Source: Gonocerus acuteangulatus (taxonomy: Eukaryota; Arthropoda; Insecta; Hemiptera; Coreidae). From it: a DNA stretch of 64,000 nucleotides. The DNA is taken from the NCBI GenBank assembly GCA_946811695.1, contig OX328125.1, forward strand, positions 39,196,336-39,260,335. Direction: 5' to 3'. The notes beneath the pieces are model-generated. The model was given only the letters and a program-made list of their open reading frames with translations. It made no database searches and had not been told where the DNA came from. Below, piece after piece: positions 42,822 to 54,950 of this stretch; position 1 is the first letter of the stretch; each line of letters starts with the position of its first letter. Position numbers and translations under genes: made by a program.

Positions 42822-44467
42822 TAGAGCCCGGAAGTTAGGCATTTATTTTTGGTTAAAATAGGCAGGTAAATAGGCACTTGAAATACTGAAAATAGGCAGT
42901 ACTGTAATTAAAATAGGCATTTATTAGGAGTGAAGGTAAAGAGGAATCTCACTCATTATTAATGAAAATATGTATTTTAAATACTCATTCATTTCTTTAT
43001 GACCAATTTATCACAGAATTAGTGTACTTACTCTCACTTTTCCTTGTTACAAGCAACAACAAGATGCTTTTTCAAAGTATGAAATGTCATAGACCTTCTC
43101 AAAAAAATGTTTTTCATCATGGAAAAACTTCCTTATCATTTCGAAATCCGGAATACCAGGTAATTACACATTGTCACAGCAAAAAGAGCGTGAGGCAGGA
43201 GACGTACTTCTCTCATCCTCTCTCTTTCCTGCTATTCATTATTCTCTCTTTCCTGCTATTATGCTTGTGCATTCCTTCTACCAAGGAAGGTTCTGTTATT
43301 TACAGGGATTTAATCCATGGGTTGAGAAAACAAACTTTCGAATAGATATTTGTGACGGCAATATGTAATTTAATTTGTGCAATCTTTTTTTGTCTTCGAT
43401 GAGCGAAAATTCATTATGTGATTTTTAAAATGTTTAAATCTCACAAAAAAATTGCATAACATGCAAAAAAGGCATTAAATCACCAAAGGCAAAATAAAAA
43501 CTATCTCTACACTTCCTAAATGCACGACAGCAAAATTTTATTTATAAATAAAAATACGAATTTATTCGTACTTCATATATTTGTGAATACGAATATAAAT
43601 AAAGTCGTATTCATAAGTGTGAATACGAATTTATTTTTATTCACATATATTAAATATAAAAATACAAATAAAATTTTATTCGCAAATTTTCCTGCGAATA
43701 CAAATAAATTCACAGAAAAAATTGTAAATAATCACAAAAAAATGTGAATATTTACAAAAAATCAAGTGATCACAATAAAATTCGCAAATAAATTATGATT
43801 TTATTCGTATTAAGATGATATTACGAAAGTTATTGGTGATTTTTTTTTTTTTTTTTTTTTTAAGCGTTTAACGTCTAGGTTTTTAGCGCCTAGATTTTTT
43901 TTTTAGATAATTTGTCATCTGTATCTCCATAAAAAAAACTGAATCTAGGCCTGACAACCTAGACGTTAAGCGCCTTAAAAAAAAAAAATCACCATCAATA
44001 ACTTTCGTAATATCATCTTAATACGAATAAAATCATAATTTATTTGCGAATTTTATTGTGAATAAATTTTTATTCACAAATTATAATGTGAATAAATTTG
44101 TATTAGTATATTTTAATGTGATTTTTTTTGTAATCACTTGATTTTTTGTAAATATTCACATTTTTTGTGATTATTTACAATTTTTTCTGTGAATTTATTT
44201 GTATTCGCAGGAAAATTTGCGAATAAAATTTTATTTGTATTTTTATATTTAATATATGTGAATAAAAATAAATTCGTATTCACACTTATGAATACGAATT
44301 TATTTATATTCGTATTCACAAATATATGAAGTACGAATAAATTCGTATTTTTATTTATAAATAAAATTTTGCCCATCTCTGATGCACGAAAACATATTTA
44401 TTTCTATCTGATTCTTCAATGTATCCATTCAGATAAAAAAGGCATTCTGCCTAACTTCCGGGCTCTG
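42822..44467. mobile_element. hAT-like non-autonomous element, interrupted
   Basis: The termini tagagcccggaagttaggca and its inverted match (tgcctaacttccgggctctg, ending 44467) are 19-20 bp TIRs. The interior repeats aaataggca words (42855-42925) and matching aaaaggca words near 43465-43490 and 44438. Flanking 8-mers cttatata and gttatctg agree at 5 of 8 positions, a possible decayed 8-bp TSD. A second, younger MITE (43528-44381) sits inside. The 127-codon frame at 42962-43345 has no recognised transposase domain. Confidence 0.65.
43528..44381. mobile_element. Palindromic hAT-like MITE with 8-bp TSD
   Basis: A perfect 8-bp direct repeat atgcacga (43520-43527 and 44382-44389) flanks an 854-bp near-perfect palindrome. 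The right end reads, inverted, CAGAGATGGGCAAAATTTT (a hAT-style TIR); the left end has lost 7 bases of it (CAGCAAAATTTT). Arms are about 370 bp; the centre contains poly-T/poly-A and a second inverted repeat (taacgtctagg / cctagacgtta). The nearly identical 75- and 80-codon frames on opposite strands are the two arms. Confidence 0.88.
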
Positions 44468-46438
44468 GTTATCTGCATAGGGCGATGTAAAACTGGTCTA
44501 GTCCATTATTTTTCTTGAAATAATGGATGGCCTTATATATGAATTTTGAAACATTTCAACTAGGAACTTTGGCTTTGTACTTGTTTGAATATTGCGTCAA
44601 TGTGTTGGCTGTCATTTCTAAGGTGTTCTACTGGTTTGTCACATGACTGCGGCCGATACGTATTCGGACAAACATTACTTCTTGACTTCCTGATATTCTG
44701 TATGACGTAGACCAGAATTTTACTGTAAAATTCACTGTCCGCAGTGTGTTCTCTTTACTGTTAGTACAGTATAGTTGCTAGTTACGTAGGATTTCTAGCT
44801 AGTGTATCCGTGATACGTTTTCATAGTACGATTTGAATCGTTCGTAAGTTTTTTCTTTCGTTACATGGTATATTTCGGGGCCGTTACATTTCATCATCAG
44901 GACCAATTCGTAGGGATGGGTATTCTTATTATAAACCATAATTACAACTATTTGTACAATAATGTAGAATAAAATACTTTAAATATTCCAAAATATTTAT
45001 GAGAAGAAAAAACATGAAATGTTGATAGTTGGTAAGTTTTATTTAATGCAATTACTTATCTGAGTAGTAGGATTATGTTTCTACCACAAGTATATTTCAT
45101 TTACCTGATGATGGGGATCAATGAAAGTGAACCGTGTATGCTGGTCGCCGTACTGTCGAAACGTGAGACACGGTGTAGATTGTAGGGACACATTGCATCT
45201 GTCACTGTGTTTGATAAATATCCCCTCTCATAAATTAAGGGAACAGAGTAAATATTATTTTTACATTTCTTTGACTTGCCAAAACAGTGTCGTTTGAGAA
45301 TTTATTCTTTGTATCTCAGGTTATTTTTATGGAGATCTTGATCTGTGATTGAATTATGCAGCCATTACTCTGAGGATCATCTGATTTTAATTATAATTCA
45401 GTTTTATTGTCCGTATGTTTCTAGTTCAAGATTGGATGTCTACTGATGGAGTAGAGGGTCTGGTTTTAAAGAATATAGTTTGGTTGATTATTTTGTTTTT
45501 CGAAAGAAATAGTTTATAGTGGTTCAATTTAGCAATAGAAGGTTTTCGATGAAAATGGGTCGGTAAAACATATTATGGTTTGTTTTCAAGCCTTCTTCAG
45601 GACCGTGAGAGGAGAAAGAACTGCTCAAAAGGAAGCTGCTACGTCACTTAATGATATTCCAATGTATCTTTAGTAACATAATGATGGCTTTTTGTAGCTA
45701 AAACAACAGAAATTATTAATATTAAAAAGTCAGAAGGTCATATATTAAGGATGATACTTCTCACTAAAAAAGTAAAGTGAAAGGTTTAGTGAGTAGTTTA
45801 TGTGTTTTTTTAATATATAACATTCAGGCTTAAAATAATTAATTGATAATAATTTATGACAATAAAAACAGAAATGTGCGAGTAGGACAAGAAATAGTAT
45901 AATTTGTTTACATTTTTACAAGATTCCTGTTTTTAGTTACCTTGAATTGAGATCGACTTGGTGATAACTGGAACAAACCTCGGTTATCTTACGAAATAAT
46001 CAATTAATAAATGTTGTTTACTCAGTAAAAATACTAATTTATTACGTTTTATACTTTAAAAATAATTGACATCATTATCTTTCAAGTACAAAAGTGACGG
46101 ATATTTTCTTCTTATTCTCCTACTTGAATTTGACATTAAAAATGAAATGTGAGTAAGGAGATTCTTGAACTTTTGAAGTCATATTTTTCCCCGGGACGGA
46201 AATACATCAAACAATGACACACAATTACAAACCCTCGAAATGACTGATTATGATTATTTTCTGCTCATTGGCACCAAGCTGCCTCTTGGTTGCCATCCTT
46301 TCCCTATACACGTATTGTATAGGGAGCTTTTCCAGTGATCAAATAAGGTGTTAACTCAAGACTGAATTCGAACCAATGGTTCATTACATAAGAGTCCAGT
46401 ATTTAGTCTAATTAATATATGTATTTAAAGAAGTCCTT

Positions 46439-46494
<56 letters not shown>

Positions 46495-46536
46495 ACGTTA
46501 TTTTTTTAATAAAATAATCTGACAATATATTTTAGC
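44468..46536. other. AT-rich region with weak Penelope-like traces
   Basis: No gene. Degenerate hammerhead-like strings occur near 44870-44912 (minus), 45114-45170 (plus) and 45575-45610 (minus), suggesting old Penelope terminal fragments, but none has an intact core and stem II. Confidence 0.4.
46443..46493. repeat. A51 homopolymer
   Basis: About 51 consecutive A. No retroposed body could be identified upstream. Confidence 0.95.
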
Positions 46537-46851
46537 AGGCAGGGAATGGTTGGGATTCGGCGAAGAGAAAGTGACCGATTTTCGTTCTCATGGTCTTCCC
46601 TTGGGCGTTTGTCGTTGAAGAAGGCTGTCAAAAACCATGCCGAAATCTTGGTCCATATTTTCAACATGGTCGCTTAGCTGCTATCTTTGGTCTTTCTCCA
46701 TTCTCTAGGCATTTATAACTGAAAAAGACTAATGAGCATGCCGAAAAGTTCGAAATATAGATTTTTCTGAAAATCTGATGTTTTCTCTTAGCCAAATCCC
46801 AACTATTCCTTGACTTCTTTTCACCTCAATGGCTAACTACCGCATCTCATT
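46537..46851. mobile_element. Degraded Penelope foldback element
   Basis: Inverted terminal motifs ggttgggattcggcgaagag (46546) and agccaaatcccaactattcc (about 46791) enclose two decayed hammerhead-like motifs (near 46612 and 46721), in an arrangement like 8750-9109. The outer end cctcaatggctaactacc is recognisable at about 46828. Confidence 0.65.
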
Positions 46852-48405
46852 AATACATTTTAGCGTGTTTCGTATCTAGCTATATAAAGGAAATTCGCTT
46901 ATGATAAGAGGGGGATTAGCGTCGATCCAATGCCCAATCCTAAGATATTGTCTCGAAATTTCGAGCCATAGTTCGTTTGAATTTGTATACAAAGTCAAAA
47001 TGTGTTTTTTTTTATATCGTTCTGAAGGTTGTATTCAACCGCTGGAGGTCATGGGCACCGTACGAAAGGAAGGGACGTTAAAATGTGTTTATTGGCTTCA
47101 TGTTTTTCGAAAACATGTTGAAGCGTAGAATCGAATGAATCCATATTCTAGACAGTATATTTAACGTTTATTTTTAAAAAATTGGAAAATCGGTTGAAAA
47201 TATGTGTCGGAACGCTCAGATTGACTTGAAATGTGAATTGACTTATGACATTATTGGGTTATAAAATTTGGTCACTTTCGGAAATGCGAGAGCATTAATA
47301 AAATAACATTATTAAGAAAAATGCGAAGCTATTTTTTTTTTTTTATATATATTTTATTAAATAGTTTGTTAATATAACCTTGATAAATGGTAGAAGCCTA
47401 TTTGAAAGCTCAATACACTTTCTACAAAAAAGGGTTTACATAAAGAATGCTTAACTTTTCACTTGTTCTATCCTCCCTAAGATTATAGCCAGCACTATGT
47501 TGAGCCTGACAGTAGTTTTATTGCACAGAATTTCTTGTGTAAGCTGGCTGCCCTTACTTTTCTCAGTACTGCCATATATTTAGTAAGAGAGTACTTTCAA
47601 CTCTCCTTGACGCAAAACAGCTTCCTGGTTTTGACCCTCAGGTTTTCAGATTTTCGTTCCATATAGGAATCTTCCAATGAGATTTCTTGGTGTTGAATTT
47701 CACATTCCCTTAATGAGTCCAGTTTGATTGGAATTCAGGACGTGAACCTCCTAGAGACACCTGGCTTGATTAGAGCAGCTGTCGAGAGAATCAACCAGCC
47801 GCTCTTCCTAACCTTGCTAGTTTGTTCCTTTGTGATTACTGTAACTATGCACGGTTACGCCACACTTAATTATGCCGATCGTAATTATTCAGCCGATAAT
47901 AGACATTTTAAACGACACTTCCAAAACCACCTGTCGCCTTGCAGTGTCAAAGGTAGGCAAGTCCCTCATGTTTCTAGTGTCCAAATTATTGTTAATAAAA
48001 TAAGTCAAGAGCAAGAGAAGCATAAGTCTTTCTTTGATGTTCAAACTCTCGAACACTATAAGTGGGCGTTTATGACAGCTCCGATGACGTCCATGAGATG
48101 GTGGCGTCTTATGGATCTGGTTATGCAATCCTGGAGTCGTGGCTGGCGCATCTCCTCATAAATACGCAGCAGCATAATTTTCTGGTCGTTTCAATTAGAG
48201 TTGATAGTGATAAGTCCAGAATCCCTGAAACATCGAGACCTTAGGCATTAGCATTCGTGGTCGTCGTGCCTACATAAATCGTATTTGGGTCAATCCATTA
48301 GAAACCACCCAAATTGAATAAAATTTGTTGCTCGACATTTTTTTACCACTTATTCCCCTATACTAGGTTAGTTCAAACCTGCAGTAAAACATTTTTCTGG
48401 GTCAT

Positions 48406-48407
<2 letters not shown>
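46852..48407. other. Unassigned region including a GC-richer open segment
   Basis: 47724-48300 is less AT-rich and open for 145 codons on the plus strand (47724-48161), without a recognised domain. A short string just after it (RRAYINRIWVNPLE at 48259-48300) weakly recalls the N-terminus of PIF/Harbinger transposases, but is too short to call. Confidence 0.3.

Positions 48408-48446
<39 letters not shown>
48408..48446. repeat. T39 homopolymer
   Basis: Uninterrupted run of T followed by gccggcc. Confidence 0.95.
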
Positions 48447-48448
<2 letters not shown>

Positions 48449-48737
48449 CGGCCATTTTAAATTTGCATTTTAACTAATTTTTGTCCAAAAACATGTTTTA
48501 TGTAAATGTATCTAACTCTCTTAATTTCATAGATATCAAAACAGAATAAAATTAAAATTATCAGAACAATATGCTCTTGGTTTTTGTTCCTGCAATGCGT
48601 TTTGTAAATAGTATGGAAATTGATGACAAAAAAAAAACGAAAATTGATTGAAATGTATCGTAAAACGGGAGTTTTAGAGCTGCAAAATTATGTGAAGGAA
48701 AAAACAATATTTTTTCTTGTATAGGTGTATTATATGA

Positions 48738-49205
48738 CTACTTGCTGGAGAAGTTTCAAGCTTGAGAATTGTTCCCTTTTTTTAATATAATTTTTCAAAG
48801 TTTGCCATAATCGTATTTTTCGCAATATTTGAAGTGCAATATCCCAAAAGGGTCTGAGTCGAAAATTATGAAATTTATACAGATAAGACCTCTTTATGAC
48901 ATAAACAAATTACATCAATTTGGTGACTGAGACTCAACTCGTTCTAGAGTTATAGTGCATCAAAGTTGAGCTAAAATTACGTTATGCACACACAACATTT
49001 AATGTCAATTCATAGTATAAATTGATTTACCTAGGATTTAAAAATAACAAAATGTTAATAATGAAAATTTCAAAATTTTCGACTCAGACCCTTTTGAGAT
49101 ATTGTACTTCAAATATTGCAAAAAAATACGATTATGGCAAACTTTGAAAAATTACTAAAAAAAAAAAGGAAAAATTTCTCAAGCTTGAAAACTCTGCAGC
49201 ATTTA
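48738..49205. repeat. Inverted-repeat element, arms about 130 bp
   Basis: 48738-48885 (with tcaagcttgag, catttgccataatcgt-like and gggtctgagtcgaaaatt words) is the imperfect reverse complement of 49065-49205. It is likely a MITE or decayed foldback; exact ends and TSD were not determined. The 63-codon frame at 49116-49307 is not supported. Confidence 0.7.
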
Positions 49206-49301
49206 ATACTAAATAGATCCTTCAAATGTCAACATGTAGTAGGGATCCTAAATATCCACATAATGTCCTATAAATACAGTGAATATACTAAAGTAACATA
49301 C

Positions 49302-49304
<3 letters not shown>

Positions 49305-49350
<46 letters not shown>
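49305..49350. repeat. (GA)n microsatellite
   Basis: About 46 bp of GA. Confidence 0.95.
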
Positions 49351-49354
<4 letters not shown>

Positions 49355-49941
49355 TATACGGCACCTATGTGTGCCATTACAAAGTCTAATCAGAGTAGAT
49401 GGTAAGTGTCTAGGTGATTCCATGGAGTGCGCATGTGATCAATTATTAACCAACCCTATTAGTGTTGCATGTCTCCAACCCCTCATTATCACCGTCTGTA
49501 AGCATTGTTTATGCGATAACAAAATCTCAGAATATTTATTTGTGGATAGGTCGATAAAATATATTTTAAGCTTGAAAATATGTGGGGAATAAACTTTGGT
49601 TTCACATAATATTTTCTGCACCTTTCAACGCCTTCATATTTTCTCAACCATTGTAACCCTATTATATAGGGTATATTATGTATATACCTTATTATTAATA
49701 TCGTTTCTATTTTAGAGTTGCTCTAATCTTTTGATACATCTGACTTTAGATAACTAATGAAATATACAGTGATAACAATTGATAACATAAAAGAATTATA
49801 ATTATTTGAGTATGAGTTGGAAAATGTAAAAAAGTAAAAATAATACCAAAGAAATGAATAAAACTGTAGCGTGTGAGATATAACTGGTCAGTTGGCTGTG
49901 GTCGGGTAGGGGAAGCTGGAAACGCCTCTTTCCAATATACA
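49351..49941. other. Spacer, nothing recognised
   Basis: Overlapping 80- and 60-codon frames on opposite strands near 49350-49620 have no known domain. Confidence 0.45.
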
Positions 49942-50335
49942 GTAGAACTTGAATAATTCGAACCTCCAGGGACCGATAAAAAAGTCCGAATTATCCAAAA
50001 TCGAATTAAAAAGGTTTGTGAATATAAAGGGGTAAAACATCGATTTTCATATTTTCACATTTTTTAAATTAAAAAAATACATACATTTTATTTAAAGAAA
50101 AACAAACATTTCATAAATTGATGATTACGTACATAAGTAATAAATAATTTATCAAAAAAGTAAAAATAAAAGTCTATTGTTTTGAAAAAAAGGTATTTTC
50201 ATGGCCAAGAATTTTTTCTTTATTTTTCAGGTAAGTTGGTAAAGTATTCGGATGAATTGGCAATTTCAGATTTTTTCTTTATTCCTTTTTCAACTTCTTT
50301 AATCGCAGCTATTTTCGCTGACAACGTTAAAGTTT
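49942..50335 (-). pseudogene. pogo/Tigger-like transposon remnant
   Basis: The left end reads cagtagaacttgaataattc, with a further aagtccgaattatccaaa block, resembling TIRs of pogo/Tigger-type elements, and is preceded by TA. On the minus strand at about 50220-50335, LTLSAKIAAIKEVEKGIKKK and SEIAN resemble the CENP-B N-terminal HTH of these transposases, followed by a frame break. The right part is cut by the Helentron-like element starting at 50334. Confidence 0.5.
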
Positions 50336-50470
50336 TAGCGCGGTTCCTACCTCCCCCATAGGGAGGAACCCCGCTTATAAGGTTGATACAATGAAACAAT
50401 CCGGAAGTGCCGACCAGAAAATTTCGCGTTTCAGAACCCCTAGAGACCGAAAATAACGGTGGTTCAAATT

Positions 50471-50530
<60 letters not shown>

Positions 50531-53406
50531 TGTTCGCTCATTTCTGGCTTCCCTGATGGTCCGATTTTGATGAAATTTATTACAAAAATCTGTCGTCCAA
50601 TTTGAAAGGTCAAGTTCGTTAACCAGCAAAATCCGCCCACTGGAAGCTGGCGTTTGGGGCGAAATTCGCGCAAAAAAATCGTAACGCTTACGTTTTTGAG
50701 TTCATAAGCTTGTAAGTACTCTTTTTATAGGCTTCTTGGGCTAGGAAAACGAATGGAACCATTTTCAAGGCGATAGCTTTAATCGTTTTTGAGAAAACTG
50801 AAAAAATAATTTTTGAATGCCGTTTTTGGTTTGGGTACTTAGAATCATGGGTTTTCAGTTGAAACATTTACTGCATGTTCTACTTTCATTAAAACTAATA
50901 TGTTGAAATTTTGGTTGCGTTTGGAGTTAAGTAAGGGTTAGAATAAAATATTTTATTAACAGGCATAAAAAAGTTTTGGTAACTTTGTATACTTTCCTTA
51001 ATATCTCGAAAAAGGTTGAGAATTTGGGAAACGGAAGAATACCATTAGAAAGCGTACTAAATGCTCTACAAAAAAGGTCTAATGAAAGTTTTGATTAGGC
51101 GATGTCAATCGAAGAAATAAGTGCTTAAAACTTTAAAGTGATTGATTTCGCTTATTCGAACTGTTCTTTTTGTCTTTGATTTTGATACTTAAAATTATGG
51201 GATTCAGTTGAAATATTTTCTGCATGTTTGAATTTCACCAACACTAATGTTAAAATTTTGGTTACGTTTGGAGCTAAGGAAGGATTAGAATAAAATATTT
51301 TAACAGACATGAAATGTTTTGGGAACTTCGTATACATTCCCTAATATCTCGAAGACGGTTAGGAATATTGGTAAACGGAGGGTTACCATGCGAAAGCTTA
51401 CTAAATGTTCTACAAAAAAGATTCTGAAACAATTTTTGATTAGGCTATGTCAATCGGAGAAATAAGTGCTTAAACTTTGAAGTAATTGATTTCGTTTATT
51501 CGAACGGTTCTTTTTGTTTGTTTTTATTCCTTGTTATTTTTTAATTGCTTAAAGTTTGATAATGTATTTGACAATAAAACGGATTAATTAAAATAAGAAA
51601 AACAATTCATTGTTAAAAATATATCAGGCTGTACCGTATGAAATGTCAGTTTTGGATTTGTCGATTTCCTTCAAATGTCTTGAAACTGTCGAGGCTCCTA
51701 CTCCGAGTTCTTTGGCATATTCCCTAGTGTTTTTAATTGCTTATAGTAGTCAAATGTATTTGTCAATAAAACAGGATACGTATAATTAATTAATACGAAT
51801 CAATATTTTGTTTGTTATAATTCGAAGATGCCGTATGAATATCTAGATTACAGTACTGGTGTTGATTTCGTTCTTTAGAATTATTCTTGCTATTCCCCAT
51901 TTTCATCTGTTACCCATAGTTTTTTATTGTTAGTAGGTTTTTCTTATTGATTATAGAATATAAATCTATTTGGCTATAAAACAGGATACGTAAAATTAGT
52001 GACAATATTTCGGAGATTTCTGAGAGAAATACTTTTAAGATTTTCTACCACCACGAACGGCTTTTTTCCTCTATTTTTATCCACTAGATAGGCTTTATTT
52101 TGCATATTATTCTATATAAGTTTTATTCAGCAGGGGATTCTGATGAAATGTCGTGTTTTTGCTGTGGATTTTAAATACGATGTATCTAAGATTGGATAAC
52201 ATTAGCGAGTCTACATAGTTAAGAACCGACGACGGAGGATTACTTCTTGCTATGATTTAGCCTACATATGTATATTAAGTCCTAAATCCAAAAAATAAAC
52301 TTCACAACGGTTAGATACTATGAGCGAATATGGCGGGTCAATGCCCGTAGAAACAAGGGGGCCGCAGGAAATTTACCTGCTAAGAGTTAATCCTCAAGAG
52401 CTGTAAATATACCCCAGGTATCTGCCGACACAAATACAAAGCCTAGGCGGAGAGCACCCCAAAAACTCAGATCCAAACATAAGGTTATATACTAAATATT
52501 CATAAAGACTACTTAGTTGTAAACCGATTCATCAATTAGCAATCAATAGTTTTCAACAAAGGTTATATACTAAATATTGATAAAAAGTATTTAATTAGAA
52601 AAAAAACAATATTCCACAAGACTTGTTTTTGGTCCATTTGTGTCTACTCCATAGACTTAATTAGGTATATTATTCTATTGTAGTTGGGCAACTAAACTTT
52701 GTTTTATTTTGTTAAATAAAGTTTTTTTTCTTGACTTGTTATTCGTCAAGACTTTTATTTGTCCTTGTGTATTTACTAGATAGGTTTTATTCAGCATATT
52801 ATTCTATATAGGCTATATTAGGCAGGGTATTTTACTCAATCTTGTGTACTTCTTCTTGGTCCTTCTGTACATGGGCGTATATAAAAACAATTTCGGGGGG
52901 GGGGCTGAGACCATTTCGAGGGTATGAAATACTAAATATTTAGAGCTTGGAATAGTTTTAGGCAACTAAAACGCTATTACACGTAAAATAAAATATGTTT
53001 TATGAACTAAGTGATCTTATTTAATTTATTTTTAAGGGTTTTACGAGAAGTTTTTATCATCAATTCAAAATTTCAGGAGGGGCTGCAGCCCCCACAGCCC
53101 CCCCCTCATATACGCCCATGCTTCTGTATCCTCTAGAAAGGCTTTATTAGGCATATTTTGTATTGATTTATTGAGCTTTGCTTTAGAATGAGAGCCAGAT
53201 TCTGTAATTTCCGCTTCTGTGTAAAAGTTAGCTACTGTCTGTGTCCCTGACGCCTTAATATCACTTTTATTCGAGAGGATTTTGACAATTTTCACGAGAT
53301 ATATTTAAAAAAAATATGTTTATTTCTTTTCTAAGCTTATCAAATGGCACTAGGGACATGAACGGAACCGCGCTAAGATGCTGCAGTTCCTGCGAGTCGG
53401 ACTTTT
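50334..53406 (+). mobile_element. Helentron-like (HINE-like) element, subfamily A, long copy with internal duplications
   Basis: The left end is ttttagcgcggttcc with an imperfect hairpin (cctacctcccccatagggagg). The right terminus is at 53363-53406 (GGAACCGCGCTAAG, GCAGTTCCTGC, oligo-T). A TA array at 50473-50527 lies 139 bp from the left end. The body block (atatctcgaaaa, caatcggagaaataagtgct, gttattttttaattgctta) occurs about twice (50700-51170 and 51180-51610), with further partial tails at 51730-52010. At 51630-51726 (minus) a short frame, EYAKELGVGASTVSRHLKE, resembles a transposase HTH and may be captured sequence. A hAT-like MITE is nested at 52870-53120. Confidence 0.65.
52870..53120. 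mobile_element. Small hAT-like MITE with 8-bp TSD
   Basis: A perfect 8-bp direct repeat cttctgta (52862-52869 and 53121-53128) flanks 251 bp with inverted ends catgggcgtatat / atatacgcccatg, each followed internally by G-rich / C-rich runs. Eight-bp TSD and CA-starting TIR fit hAT. No coding. Confidence 0.85.
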
Positions 53407-54457
53407 TATAACTTCTATGCTTCGACATCCTAAATCAAAAACTCACAGAACTGCACTGTACACAAGAAATTCAAGGAACTAACAATACAACAAATCTGAC
53501 TGACTTATAACTGAATAAGAAATGAGGTGGGAAGGATGGTGGAAGGGAATTCTAGGATAAAACGACAGGATGGTGTATGTAACTACAACCCCTGGAAGGG
53601 AGGAAGCGCGACCCACCACTTTTGCATCATCTGTATCATTGCTACAGTAGTTCATAGTTCCAGGCAGAGCGGGGACTGGCAGGGTTGTAGACCTGGTAAC
53701 GTCGAGCCCCCTCTACGCTTTCCACCAAGTGAAAAGTACATCCACCAAGTGAAAACACATAGTTGCAATGAAAAACAAGATGAAATGGAATTAAATCTTT
53801 TTATTGTTATTATTATTATTATTATTATTCATTATTTTGTTTATTTATAATATCTTATTTATTATTATTACTATTTTAAAATTTTCAACCTATACTTATA
53901 TATATTTAATTCCTTTATTTTATTTATTAATATTTTTCTATACTTAAATTTATTTCGTATCTATACTTTTTCTAAAACAATACTTATGATTATTACAGTT
54001 TATTCACTATTTAGTTATCATTTCTAAACCTGGAAATGTTTAAAAACTGACTTTCCCATACAAACCTTGCAAATCGCCATCACTGCGGTGAAGCAAAATA
54101 AATAAGTAATAATAATATCTGGGAAGTGTATCGATAGAGTTCAAGCGGGTTTCCTCCCTATGAAGAGAGAGAGGAACAGCTCTAACAAAAAAGTATTATA
54201 TGCATTCAGGAAAATATCAAAAAGCATCAGAAGATACAATTCTAATCCATAAATCATCAATAAAAAAAAATCCACCATCAACATGCAAATATAATTGGTG
54301 GAATACAAATGCCACAGCCACCCTCGATTTATTTCAAGAACAGTCGACTCTAGGAACACTGTCCGCATTCATTTTACTTCAAAAATAATACAGAAATGGT
54401 TTCCTGAATTTTTTACGGCGTATCATCTGCTCGGTAATTACTTTCCAGCCTCTTATA
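53407..54457. other. Unassigned spacer
   Basis: A GC-richer patch at about 53560-53750 and ATT trinucleotide repeats near 53800-53830. A degenerate subfamily A left-end-like string (gcgggtttcctccctatgaa) lies near 54145. No gene. Confidence 0.4.
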
Positions 54458-54575
54458 ATGCCAACTGTACGTGGTTCCAAGTACTTCACCCATCCAAGTA
54501 CTTGTCCACGACAGACGTTGTTTAACTTCGGTGATCGAAAGGAGCCATTGTATTCAACGTGGTATGGCCGTTGGC
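54458..54575 (-). pseudogene. 5S rRNA-like sequence, nearly full length
   Basis: On the minus strand, gccaacggccataccacgtt, then gatcaccgaagttaaacaac and gtacttggatgggtga, ending in gttggc, matches the layout of 5S rRNA at about 118 nt. The 5-prime and 3-prime ends can still form the terminal helix (gccaac / gttggc). Substitutions in the middle (gtctgtcgtgg for the usual gtcgggcgcgg) and near the 3-prime end suggest a pseudogene or a 5S-derived SINE head. No T-run terminator follows directly. Confidence 0.8.
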
Positions 54576-54942
54576 TAAGGTTTTCTGAAATATTGTATTT
54601 ATGAACATTTGTTAGCTGTGAATTCATTCTGCTGAGCCTTTGTCTTGTGGATGTTCTGCAATTCTAATTTATTTTCCATCTATAGACACAGGTGTTAAAC
54701 GCAGTCCCTTTATTAAGGTCAAATGAACAGTTAATAGATCTATGACAAGGTCTCGTCCACTTATTCCATTTGAATAAAAAAAGTGTCTGTTTTTTTTCTT
54801 TATTACTTCGTTAACCTTCTAGTTGTTTATAAACCTTATTAATTACTATATATATAATAGCCTGTTATTTAGGAATATTAATTAAAAACAAAATTAATTA
54901 TTAATTGGCCCCTTCAAATCATATTGTTTTTGCCGATACCGG
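54576..54942. other. AT-rich spacer and start of a disrupted Helentron-like fragment
   Basis: Mostly AT-rich. The last bases (ccgataccggcagtatat) belong to the Helentron-like unit split by the hAT element at 54951. Confidence 0.45.
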
Positions 54943-54950
54943 CAGTATAT

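Noticed and set aside
43520..44376. Pair of nearly identical small proteins on opposite strands
   Set aside because: They are the two arms of the palindromic hAT-like MITE.
44870..44912. Hammerhead-like string on the minus strand
   Set aside because: cctgatgatg and cgaaat are present but the intervening bases do not form stem II.
45114..45170. Hammerhead-like string (cctgatgatgg ... tcgaaacgtgag)
   Set aside because: The core elements are present but about 45 bases apart with no convincing stem II; could be another Penelope end but not supported.
47724..48161. 145-codon frame as a gene
   Set aside because: No recognised domain, competing frames on both strands, and no evidence of codon constraint.
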